Assembly (NCBI GenBank): GCA_030549335.1
Contig: CM060188.1
Location: 45,225,696 to 45,289,695, forward strand
Direction of reading: 5' to 3'
From: Pontederia crassipes
Taxonomy: Eukaryota; Streptophyta; Magnoliopsida; Commelinales; Pontederiaceae
Length of the DNA: 64,000 bases
Below the pieces are notes generated by a model. It had not been told where the DNA came from and did no database searches. It was given only the letters and a program-made list of their open reading frames with translations. Positions 9,312 to 18,851 of the stretch are shown here, piece after piece. How positions within the stretch are numbered: the stretch's first letter is position 1; every line of letters starts with the position of its first letter. The translations under genes and the position numbers were made by a program.

Positions 9312-10889
9312 TGATGCGTTAAATTTGTAACAATAAAATTTGCTAGCAAGTGCACTAGTCGCTCAAGTAATATAGTAAATAGGAGTAAGAGTGTCGAACC
9401 CACGAGGAATATTATTAATTCAATATCTGAATTTATAAATTAATAAGAGACAAAAAAACATGGATTTTGAAAATGAGTTTTAAAAGATAAAGAAAATAAG
9501 ATAAAGATAAGATAGTGGTGTTGAAATTAGACCTTAGGATGAAAATAGATCAGGATAAATATTTGAACCATAAAAGATAAATTTAATCTTTAAAGATGAA
9601 TTAGAGTCTCCCTAAAGTAATCTAACATGATTAACTTGTGGTCTCCACGACTGGCATCCCTCAATCTAATCATATAGAACTATCTTAATTTAATAAGAAT
9701 TAAAGTCTCCACGACTGGTACCCCCAAAATCATATTAAAATTAAGATTTATTAAATTGAATTATCTAGACTATTAATCACTCCACAAACTGGTATAGATT
9801 AATAGACCACACAAACTTGATTATCCACACACTAGTTATCAAATTTATGTCAATTATTAATTTCAAATAAAATCAATTATAATTAGTATAATGAATTCTG
9901 AAATTAAACACTCCACAAACTGGTATAGCCTAATTCAGAAATTTAATTAACTAACATAAAAGCATTAAGCACAATTAATAATTGATCAGAAAAGATTAAC
10001 GCAAATAAAATAGGATCCAAACATTTCCTTTCAATTAATAGTCTCCTAAAATAATAATCCTAAAAACATGGAGTTCATCCTAGAAATTCTAGAGAGATAA
10101 TAACAAAATAACAATAATAATCGAAAGAATTACACCCAAAATAGAGATCTCGAATCTGGCAAACAGTCGGGCAGCCTCTCGGACTTGATCAAGGTCGCGA
10201 TCAACCTCCAACCGTTGCACCTCTCTCCTTTTGGTCGTAGTCTGCAGAGCTCACGACTTACCGTGGAAGAAACCTGAACTTCAGAGCACCATTGAAACGA
10301 TGGATTCTTCACGTATTTATAGGGTACGGACGGCCTTCAATTTGATCTCGGCCGTAATATCATACGGTTGACTTTAAAATTATGAGATAAACTCGGCCAA
10401 AGATAAATCCTTTTATCATTACGTCCAAAGATAAATCTTTCTTATCTTTACTCCCTTTGAATCTCGGCCGTAAGGAAAGAACTAAATCTTTACTCCCAAA
10501 AAGATAAAATTCCTTTTACTCCCTCCAAATTTCGACCGTAAGGAATGAATTTAATCTTGTTACGCCCAAAAGATAAAATCATTCAATTGTTACTCCTTTT
10601 GAATCTCGGCCAAAAATCTTCATCTTCATGCCATTACACCCAAAAGATAAAATTCTTTTATCTTTACCCCTTCAAATCTTAGCTGTAACAACGAAGATTC
10701 CATATCATTACCCCCTAGAAATCTCGGCCGTAAGCAACTATTTTCTTTGAATTTCGGCTGTGTTTTGAATTTTCCTGCAAAATAATTATTCAAGTTTAAT
10801 TAATCCATCAAATGATGCATGCCATGATTAAATTACAGAAAAATTAATTAAAATAATAATCTAAAATATGTTATATTTTGCATGCATCA
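9312..10889 (-). repeat. Solo LTR of E3 family, inserted in E2
   Basis: A complete antisense LTR, plus-strand ends TGATGCGTTA...GCATGCATCA, similar over its full length to the E3 LTRs at 24845 and 33659. No internal sequence is attached on either side. The flanks GACGG (9307-9311) and CACGG (10890-10894) agree at four of five bases, as expected for an aged 5-bp target-site duplication. It was probably left after recombination between the two LTRs of a full element. Reading the minus strand, CGGCCG-containing motifs cluster at 10330-10760. Confidence 0.9.
10314..10321 (-). promoter_or_regulatory. TATA box of solo LTR
   Basis: On the minus strand the sequence reads CCCTATAAATACGTG, at the same place as in the E3 LTRs. 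Confidence 0.6.
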
Positions 10890-11375
10890 CACGGCCCTCA
10901 CAATATACAGTTTTGACCTCATCAATTATCATCGGTCGTTACATGAAGTTCACGAATGTCCATCAGTGTCATCACGAGCCATGATGCTGATGTTATTATA
11001 CAAGTTTCAGGGGTATCACAGAATGTGTTCTTTAAAGTGCCATCATTTCACGGATCGTTCCAGAAGTGTCACGGGTCTTACAGCTGGTCTATCAACGAAT
11101 AATAATATTTAAAGGGTCGTTATCATTGTCTGACGGGTCACCCAGTGTCCTTCATGTCCAACTCACGGGTCTTCATATTGTTACATAGCTACATTCACGA
11201 TCGTTACATTATCGTCACGACACGTAAGTGACTTGCATTTTATACGCACACCCTCATTTTGCCTGATTCATCACCCGCTCAATTTTTCACGTACCGTGAC
11301 CCTTTTCACGGCCGTGAAAACTTACTCACGGCCTGTGACATACCTTTGATCTCAACAAAGCACACCGGTCAAAAT
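10890..11375 (+). repeat. E2 array of degenerate TCACGGGTC / CACGGCCGTG motifs
   Basis: Variants of tcacgggtcNtta occur roughly every 20-40 bases (for example at about 11068, 11118, 11138, 11163), ending in a near-perfect cacggccgtg at about 11308. The spacing is irregular, so this is not a simple tandem repeat. It continues the left part at 9120-9311. Confidence 0.65.
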
Positions 11376-11603
11376 TTTTTAACGCTCCCTCTCTTGTGAC
11401 AAAGCTTCATCATGCTCCTCCGACAGAACGACTTCGTCGGCGCATTCATCTTCTCCGACCTTTAGGAAGGTTACTCGACCTTGGTGGCAGAAACTTCTGC
11501 AACCCATCACGTGCTCTACCAGTGTGGTGAACTTCGGCAATTCCTCCGGCGGCCATCCAATTTGCACCGGCGGCAATCTGCACCCTTGACATCAGTAGGC
11601 GGC

Positions 11604-11707
11604 GACTTCATGATTCCGACAATTTTCTTCATCAACGCCTCCTACTCCGGCCGGTGACTTCATGATTCCGACAATTTTCTTCATCGGCGCCTCCTACTCC
11701 GGCCGAC
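11604..11707 (+). repeat. 52-bp tandem duplication in E2
   Basis: Two adjacent copies beginning GACTTCATGATTCCGACAAT start at 11604 and 11656, followed by a partial third (GACTT at 11708). They lie in the moderately GC-rich leader before the env-like remnant. Confidence 0.9.
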
Positions 11708-11979
11708 GACTTCCATTGTGTCGTTCTTTCTTATTCCGATCATTTCCATCGAGCAGCTCCTTCTCTATGCAACAATTTGGTGATGGTAGAAGATGACACT
11801 TCCTAGCAACATTTCACAGCCTGTGACAGCATTCAACAACGTTTCCTCAACACTTAAAGGGGCATGACCAGCTTCTCACGGGGCGCTACTCAGAGTTTTA
11901 TTTTTTCCTTCATTTTTTCACAGTCGTGACCTGCAACCATACATCGTGTCGCCCCACATTAAGGTCTCCTTCATCGTCG

Positions 11980-12262
11980 CCGATGTACTAGTCATGAGCT
12001 ATTGAAGAAGAAGGCTCACCATCTCAAATTAGTTATCCCAAGTGGTGGCCCTCCTATGAGCCAATAACTGTGGAGTTCTTGTGTTCACGAAAGGCTATTC
12101 GACATCGACAACTTCATCAGATTTGACATCCAAATCATACATTGGCTTCTCTCTACAGCTTCCACATCCATCACATTAGGATATATCATTTTTATACTAT
12201 CTTTTTCAAATTTGATTTTTAACACTGAAGACAGTGTTGAGTTCAACCCTGGGGGAGTTTGC
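11980..12262 (+). pseudogene. E2 env-like (ATHILA ORF-1) remnant and internal purine tract
   Basis: At about 12043-12085 the translation WWPSYEPITVEFLC matches the most conserved box of the env-like proteins of E1 (SYWFTYERLTLEFLSSF) and E3 (SWWPTYEVLIMEFLSS). Little else is readable; most of the ORF is deleted. The block ends with GAAGACAGTGTTGAGTTC and CTGGGGGAGTTT at about 12223-12260, the internal purine-tract context found in the sister elements. Confidence 0.65.
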
Positions 12263-12718
12263 ATTTTCATGCATCATTCCTATCATCTTATATTGCATTA
12301 TATGCATACATTCTTATCATGTTTTAGAAATTAAATATTGCATATCATTCTTTCTCATGTCTTAACATTTTCTTATTTTCAAGCATTTTTCAAGGACATC
12401 CTTCTGATTAACGAAATTCGAAGCACTATTATTTTATCTTTTATCACCTTAGTATTGGGTATTTGGAATGTGAATATTGCTAAGTTGAACTATGAATATT
12501 TGGACAAGAAATTCTTGTTCATGCTCTTTTTTTTCTTTAGTTTTGATAATAATTACTTCTTTGTTGAACATTTAAGTGTTTATTGAGCTTATAGTAAAAA
12601 GAAAAAAAATTGCAAATAGTTAAAAAAGGGTTAGTTGAACCCAACAAAATGAAATAAAGAAGTACAAAAGTGTTATCCGGAACCTTGGTGTGTCCATGTG
12701 ATTAGATTTGTAGGGGAT
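12263..12718 (+). ncRNA. E2 3' region: hairpin and left half of conserved block
   Basis: AT-rich sequence without a credible gene. The hairpin GGGTT-AGTTG-AACCC lies at 12628-12642. The conserved 3' block starts at about 12673 (ATCCGGAACCTTGGTGT) and is cut after TAGGGGAT at 12718 by inserted plastid DNA; its second half resumes at 15524. Confidence 0.5.
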
Positions 12719-12935
12719 ACACCAAAATAAAACAAAATAATAAAATAAAAAGAAATTTTTTCAAAATTTCTTATTATACAATACACTACATTTTATGTCT
12801 GTCAATTGAAGTCTAATCTGATACAACGAAAAAATAAAAAGGGTAGAAAAACTTATTAGATATCATTCCATTGACTGTGGTATCTAATAAGTTCTACCTA
12901 CTATACTAATCTACTTAGTATACTCTACAAAATTC

Positions 12936-13008
12936 TACCTACTATTGGATTTGAACCAATGACTCCCGCCGTATGAAAGCAATACTCTAACCACCGAGTT
13001 AAGTAGGT
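12936..13008 (-). tRNA. trnM-CAU: Plastid-derived tRNA-Met (CAU), elongator type
   Basis: On the minus strand the 73-nt gene begins ACCTACTTAACTCGGTGG and ends AATCCAATAGTAGGTA, with anticodon CAU in TTTCATA. The acceptor stem pairs ACCTACT with AGTAGGT. It matches the plastid elongator Met tRNA in order and sequence. In the nucleus it is most likely a fossil, although the cloverleaf is intact. Confidence 0.92.
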
Positions 13009-13179
13009 CATTTATCACCACCAAAAAAAGACCCATCATTCGGGAATTATAGGTGGAATATTATTTCTAAGCAATACTAATATGTTAATTAAGAGTAAAC
13101 AAATCAGAGAGCTATTGTATGGGATTATGGAATATCTATCTTGACAAGAAATTCTCCATATGTTAAGATCTCTATGACA

Positions 13180-13835
13180 AGGGCTATAGCTCAGTTGGTA
13201 GAGCACCTCGTTTACACGTGCGCCAATGCTTTTCAAGGGAGTCTATTATGCAATGAGCATAATTGATGTTATTGAGAAATCGATGTCTTACTCCATAGAT
13301 TCTAGGGAACAAGAGAATAATAGCCTGACAAATATTTGGTTCGGTCCGATTCTGGTGTGAATTAAGTTGCCAAATCAAAGAGAACCCGCCATTGATTTGA
13401 TAGTTGATAAGGTAAATACCCATTCAATGCTAGGCATAATGAGTATAAGGGTCTCAAAAGAACCTCTTTTCGTCCTATGAACTTTAAGGTGTATGAAGTT
13501 ACATATTCGACTCTTGTAGCGGAGCGATAGAGATTCCATTTAACTTAGGTTGAAGGCCGAAGGTAGACCTAAGTCAAGATAACCCTTCTTTGAAACACTT
13601 TGGTATTGCTCCTAGATCAGAATAAAAAAATAATGAATCAGAGCATATGGATCCATTTCATTATCTTCCTATAAAGAAAAAGATGGTGGACTAACTGATC
13701 TTTATATCAGTTTATGAAAGAGCCCAATGCAACAAAATGCATGTTGTGTCTTTGAAACAGTTCAAATCATTTTGATAATAATAAGTTTGATCTATTTTAC
13801 CGAGAAGGTCTACGGTTCGAGTCCGTATAGCCCTA
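13180..13835 (+). tRNA. trnV-UAC: Plastid-derived tRNA-Val (UAC), two exons
   Basis: Exon 1 at 13180-13217 (AGGGCTATAGCTCAG ... TTTACAC) and exon 2 at 13801-13835 (CGAGAAGGTC ... TAGCCCTA) flank a group II intron splitting the gene in the anticodon loop, as in chloroplasts. The D-loop reads CAGTTGGTAGAG; plastid genes usually have CAGTTAGGTAGAG, so one base seems lost and exon 1 is 38 rather than 39 nt. No nuclear system would be expected to splice the intron, so this is a non-functional copy. Confidence 0.92.
13218..13800 (+). other. Group II intron of trnV-UAC
   Basis: The 583-nt intron begins GTGCGCC, the usual group II 5' end, and ends TTTTAC. A domain V-like hairpin is seen at about 13717-13753 (AAAGAGCCCAATGC ... 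GTTGTGTCTTT) with the AGC triad. The length fits the usual 570-600 nt. No maturase ORF is present, as expected for trnV. Confidence 0.85.
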
Positions 13836-15258
13836 ATATTAATATATATATATATTATTTTTTATATTTTTATATTTTTTTTATTTTTGTTTAGTATATT
13901 TTTATTTTCTTCAATAGAATGGTCGCTTGTTTTTGTTGGTTGGTCCATAGAAATGAAAGCAGTATCACACCCTCATCTAATCTAAATGCATAGAGACAGA
14001 AAAATTTTAAAATAGGTCTAATCCGTATTTGTAAAATCTCGTATAAAATACGCATCCTTTTTTATTAATTATAGTGGATGAATTCTGTATGACTTTTTTA
14101 TCTTTTCCTGTCTGTCCATGATCAAAGAGTTTGTGATACACTTTTGCTTTGGTATATCAAATCCCAGTCAATTTATGAAGTGAAAATCATGACATTATTT
14201 TGTCTTAAAATTTCAACCTGACCCAATCAAGTCTAATCTTAAGTCACATGGATTCATGACATATTCTTTTCTTGATCTTGTTTTTTATTTATTTATTTGT
14301 GGAATACCCTTGACTAATCATTAATCTTTTTTTTTTTTGCGGAACAACATAAACCCCATTGATTGATTTACGGATAATGCAGATATAATGAATTAGTCAT
14401 AGATGTATCAAGAATCAAGGTTTCTTCCTTTATTTTATATTTTATGAGTTGAGTAGGTTTGGGCATTTAGTTTATCGAATGATTTGATAGTATGTGGTTC
14501 TTTCTATCAGAAGGAAGTATGTTATGTAGATGATTTATGATTCTGTCAATTCTACCATTCTACTCTTCTTTGCAATCTTTCCGAGTGGGGGTTTGCTCTC
14601 AAAACCTTTTCTCATTTAGGGAAATCTAATTCATTACTTGGTCTTACCATTCAATTACTAATTGTAATTGCCATAACAAAACAAACAAGTATTTTGCTTC
14701 ATTCCAAATCACGACCTTTCTTTACTTTAATACTAGAGATCTTTAGTACTAGAATAGAAATTGGTCCAAAATGGAATGACTTTTTCGCCCTAAATCTAAT
14801 GAAATAACTCGAATTTTATTATTTATTTCTGAGAGGGAGGATACTAAATACCTATTTTATTTAAGTTTCGAATTCCTTTGTATGGAAAATGTTATATGTA
14901 TGACCTCTTTATTCAATAGATTGAATCAAATAAATTAAGGAAAATAGAAATAAAATATAGGACAAGGGAAGGATAGAAAAGAGTTCGATGCATTAGATTT
15001 TTTTTGTTTCCGTATTCGTATCAAATCAATAGAAGCAATGATCCCCTATCCGGATTTTTATGAAAAGCATCTTTCCGCTTCCAATAGAATATGCTAGGAA
15101 TCCCTAGACATTATATTTTATTATCCTATATATATGATTACTGAAAGTGTTTCAGTTTTGATTGAAAATTAGAAAATTTAGAAATTATATTTAATTTATT
15201 AAAATTATATTTATTATTAAATTGTATTTATTATTATATTAATATAATATCTAAATTT
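13836..15258 (+). other. AT-rich plastid-like spacer in the NUPT
   Basis: No gene is recognised in about 1.4 kb. It opens with an AT dinucleotide run (13842-13856). By position it should be the trnV-ndhC spacer, possibly with other plastid pieces joined on. No ndhC or ndhK codons can be read in either direction. Confidence 0.5.
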
Positions 15259-15393
15259 CATGGGTGATACATCATAGGCACACCAATCCTCCGTTTTTAT
15301 TTGTAAAGTTTCTATTCCTCGGCAATCGAAGCCCAGAGATCTATGAACTAGCTCATGCTTGACTAACCAATTAGATAAACGATCCTGCCGCAT
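15259..15393 (-). pseudogene. ndhJ: Plastid ndhJ 5' fragment with internal deletion
   Basis: The minus-strand translation reads [19 protein letters not shown] and [12 protein letters not shown], the N-terminus of NADH dehydrogenase-like subunit J. After EDW it jumps to CAYDVSP; intact NdhJ has about 18 residues between these, so about 54 bases are missing while the frame is kept. Homology stops at about 15260 and the rest of the roughly 158-residue protein is absent. The orientation is opposite to trnV, unlike the plastid genome. Confidence 0.85.
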
Positions 15394-15523
15394 TTTCTTG
15401 ACTTCTCCCACATTTATATTTATATGATATATGAGTATTTCACACTTACAATGAAATTTTCATGAGGCTGATCCTGAGCCTTGTTCTTCCGAAATTTTCA
15501 TATATTATGAGTTATAGTTAGAA

Positions 15524-15974
15524 GATTCTCTCCTGGTGACCTAAGGGCAATAGCTCTGGGATCAATCGATCGAAAGTCCGTTACATAGACCATCTTGTGC
15601 AATATGGAGAAGCACATAAGTAACAAATAAAAAAAATGAATGAAAGTATCAAAAGCATTAAAGTGAAGAAGTTTTAAAGCAAAAATACATAAGCTCAGTA
15701 TGCACTTATATTTTCAACATTGAGACCTTTATTTGATACACATTATGTTTGTTGCATGAGCTGAACTTGGATGAGTTTAGATGTCTAGTATTCAGAAATT
15801 CTACGAGGCTGGATCATTGGAATAATGAAGAGATACTCTGAGAGATCGATGTATAAAATCTAGTGCTAAGAAAAATAGTTGACTAATAGGGTGGAAGTGA
15901 TGATTGACCTTTTTGGTTGGAACTTTCCCTTGACCATTGCTTGAGGACAAGCAAATATCTAAGCTTGGAGAGTT
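15524..15974 (+). other. E2 3' region after the NUPT, with polypurine tract
   Basis: The conserved block resumes with GTGACCTAAGGGCAATAGCT (15537) and GATCGAAAGTCCGTTACAT. AT-rich sequence follows, then GCTTGAGGACAAGCAAATAT (15940) and the purine tract AAGCTTGGAGAGTT at 15961-15974 directly before the LTR. Confidence 0.75.
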
Positions 15975-17587
15975 TAATGCATGTAAAATATAACATATAT
16001 TTAGTAATACATTTAATCCCATTTTGAATCATTTTCTAGTAGCATGCATCATTTTTAATTTTACAAAAATGAAAATATACCCAAATGTTGTATTTTATTG
16101 TTTAGAAAGCAAGAAAACTAAATTACAAAGCCACAAAAAAACCACGTCCAAATCGGAGTTGAAAGAGAGTGAGAAAATGAAAAAGAGTGAACCAGACTGA
16201 AATTACACTGTCATGGGCCGTGAAGGGTGTTTAACGGGCCACGAAACAGAGCCTTAAAACTCATTTTCCAAACAAAAAGTTGCCCCGAGTCACAGTCATG
16301 ATCAGGCTTTCATGGGCTGTGAAATTCATGTTTTTCACACTGTAAGGGCCATGAAAACGCAGTCACAGGTCATGAAATCCTATTTTTAATTCTATTCGGA
16401 CCTTGTTTAGGCAGTTAAATTGCTGTAACAGGCCGTGACGAAGCCCAGATTCGAGTTTCGGATGAATTTTTGGAAGAATATCAATTGAATTTCTACTCAT
16501 ACTATACGATCCCAAGATTTGAAAATATATTATGGATCAAATTTTGAAGTTTGACAACGCTAAAATTTCAGAACTAATTTTGATCCGAATTTTCCTTATT
16601 TCATATAGAAAAGGTTTTCGTTTCTTCTCTAATCACATAAAAACTTGAACCCCTATAAATAGAGGTCTTCTACAGTCAGAAGAGAGGATGCTAGGGCCTG
16701 CAACCGAAACTTTCAAGCCAAGAACGAAGGATCACTTCTAAAGAACAAAGAAGAAAACTTCTGCGCAGTAGACTCATGAGAGGATTATGCATCAGTTCCA
16801 TCGTTGTTTCTGAAGAGTACTTTTTTGTTGTACATATTGTTGGGATGCATCGTTATGCTTTAAAGTTTTATCTTTTTAATCTTTGTAAGACAAGAGAATT
16901 ATTTTTAGCAAAAACTTATGAACCTTTCTTTAGGATCAATTATAATTTGTTTAGCTTTTAAGAACATAATTGCTCTATTTACTCATTATTTTTAATTAAA
17001 TTATTAGTTGATTATTAACTGTACAGTGTGATCAATCTTTTAATTCATAATTTTTGTTATGCAATTCATGTCATAATCTAATAGAGCCGTGTAGAGTATT
17101 AGATTGTGTGATCTGCCAAGTTGACTCGTGCGAGCGATTTGGTAGCGTAGGAATCACAACTCATAGCATTCTAATCTGAGTAGGATTGAGAGTAGAGCCG
17201 TGCAGAGTATTCTCATCTTATTAGGATTAAGAATAGTTGGTTTACCCGGTTAGATCATACTTTAGGTGTTGCTAACTCATCTAAAAGTTGAACCTGATGA
17301 CCTTTGATTATATCAATCTTTACATAAGTTAAAGAAATTTTCTCTTAATCAACATGATCATCCTAAGAACCTAGACATCAGTAGGTTAGTTTAGTTTTAA
17401 TCTTTCTTTTTTGTAATTTTATTTTCTATAACCCTTTTACCCAAATCATGTTGTCTCTTATTAGTCTCTGAAATTAGTTTAGTTAAGTAAGTTTGTTCCT
17501 CGTGGGTTCGACACTTTACTCTTACACTTTATTACTTGATCGATTAGTGCACTTACTAGCATTCAATTATTATCAATTCTTGCATCA
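15975..17587 (+). repeat. E2 3' LTR
   Basis: A 1613-bp LTR from TAATGCATGT (first G of the usual TGATGCA changed to A) to TTGCATCA. U3 contains degenerate CATGGGCCGTGAA motifs (16210-16440). U5 ends with the attacttgatcgattagtgc sequence related to the E1 LTR end. Higher divergence of motifs suggests E2 is older than E1 and E3. Confidence 0.85.
16653..16662 (+). promoter_or_regulatory. TATA box of E2 LTR
   Basis: CTATAAATAG lies after the palindrome-variant region and before a stretch beginning AGGTCTTCTACAG. Confidence 0.65.
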
Positions 17588-17722
17588 CCAATCACAAGAC
17601 AGTCATAACTTCTCTAAAGAATGACATCTCAAATTTCTAGGCACACTATCTGCCCATACAATACGATAACAATATGGCCCAAGGGCTTAGAGACAATCGA
17701 AGAACATGGAAACCAGTAGTTT
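17588..17722 (+). other. Flank between E2 and copia element C1
   Basis: 135 bases with no recognisable feature. It ends in TAGTT (17718-17722), the left copy of the C1 target-site duplication, and continues at 38657 beyond C1. Confidence 0.5.
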
Positions 17723-18798
17723 GTTAAATCCTATGTTTGATGATAACAAATTAAATTGGATATAAAAGTTACTAATATGTGCTCAAGTGATGATAATGCA
17801 GGTGTATGATTGATATGACCTCATTTGCAGAAGAAATCACCAAGTTAAATGATAAAATAAATATTCTACACATGACCGCTCGATCGGCCATACCGATCGG
17901 ACGATCGATATCAAGCGGCATAAATGACATGACTCTACCGATCGATGGATCGGTCATTGCACCGGTCGATTGATAAATTCAAAGGCCCAATAAAGAAATA
18001 TCGAGACTATACTAGTCGATGGTTTGGTCAGTGCACCAGTCAACCGATCAACACAAAGATGAATTCCAAAAATGATGAGACCATATCGATCGATGAACCA
18101 GTCGAAGGACTAGTCAACCGGATAGCAAATAAAGTCACAAATATCACGCAATGAGCATATTGACTGGTCGACCGACCTATTAATACGATCGATCGATCAT
18201 AGAGATAGATGAATAGTAACGACTATTTTTTAAGGAGAAAATTATGGAAAATTTTTTGGACGAAATTTTCACCTATAGAAGACTATAAAAGGAGTACCAA
18301 AGTCTGAAGAAAAATTATCTAAGCAAGCAATATCATTCCAAAGCTATTTTCAAGTTCTTAAGTCAAAGTTGCAAATTCTTCCTTTTCTCTTCTAAGCTTT
18401 TAGCGTGAAAATATTTTGTAAAAGAAGAGAGTTGGAGGGAATCATTGTGTACAAATCTAGTAAAGTTGAGACCTCTTTGTAATAAGAGGTGTGCCTTGCC
18501 ACTTGAGAGAAGAAGAAGACGAATGGTGTAAAGAGGATTATTTTCTCCCAACAAGAACAGAGAAAGATAGTGGATCTCTGACGGTCTCGAAGTTGAGATG
18601 TCAGAACGGGGACATAGGCCAAAGAGTTGAGGTCGAACATCGTCAATATATCATGACTCTTTGTGTTTGCTCTTTATCTCTCACTTACTCTTTATCATTA
18701 TTTGCTTATGAACTATTTTAGTGACTTTCCGAAAGTGATTTCACGAAAAAAATAATTTATACACCGATTCACCCCCTCTTGGTGCTTTCGATCCTACA
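17723..18798 (+). repeat. C1 5' LTR
   Basis: A 1076-bp LTR from TGTTAAATCCTATGTTTGAT to CGATCCTACA. U3 (17880-18200) has many GGTCGACCG / GATCGATCG-type palindromes. The 3' LTR at 37593 is clearly the same sequence with numerous substitutions and small indels, so C1 is old. Confidence 0.88.
18283..18292 (+). promoter_or_regulatory. TATA box of C1 5' LTR
   Basis: CTATAAAAGG follows the palindrome cluster by about 100 bases. The 3' LTR has CAATAAAAGG at the same place (38153-38162). Confidence 0.65.
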
Positions 18799-18800
18799 AT

Positions 18801-18813
18801 TGGTATTAGAGCA
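18801..18813 (+). other. C1 primer-binding site
   Basis: TGGTATTAGAGCA lies two bases after the LTR end and resembles TGGTATCAGAGC, complementary to the 3' end of initiator Met tRNA, with one C-to-T change. Confidence 0.75.
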
Positions 18814-18851
18814 GGTTGCTCTTCTTGTTAAATTTAAACATCTTTAGAGCT

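Larger units (their letters stand above)
12719..15523 (+). other. Nuclear insertion of chloroplast DNA (NUPT)
   Basis: About 2.8 kb with trnM-CAU, trnV-UAC with its group II intron, AT-rich spacer and an ndhJ fragment lies between the two halves of E2's conserved block. GAT appears at both joins (12716-12718 and 15524-15526), either microhomology or a 3-bp duplication. trnM and trnV have the divergent arrangement and short spacing known from the plastid genome. ndhC and ndhK are missing and ndhJ points the other way relative to trnV, so the insert was rearranged before or after arrival. The stretch 12719-12935 fits the atpE-trnM spacer by position; no atpE codons are visible. Confidence 0.88.
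8937..17587 (+). mobile_element. Older Athila-type element E2, interrupted twice
   Basis: The element is recognised by the post-pol motif TAGTCAAGCTAATGACTCTA at about 8944, the long palindrome-variant region, a degenerate env-like fragment, the internal purine tract, the hairpin plus 3' block, the 3' purine tract and a 1613-bp 3' LTR. A solo LTR of the E3 family (9312-10889) and chloroplast DNA (12719-15523) sit inside it. Gag and pol are not present here; if E1 is nested in E2, they would lie left of the window. Confidence 0.8.

Noticed and set aside
10890-11340. CRISPR-like array of TCACGGGTC units
   Set aside because: Units are short, degenerate and irregularly spaced in a plant retroelement; there are no repeat-spacer units or cas genes.
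12936-13835. Functional nuclear tRNA-Met and tRNA-Val genes
   Set aside because: Both are plastid copies in inserted chloroplast DNA. trnV needs group II intron splicing and has a base missing in the D-loop; trnM has an intact cloverleaf, but nothing suggests nuclear use.
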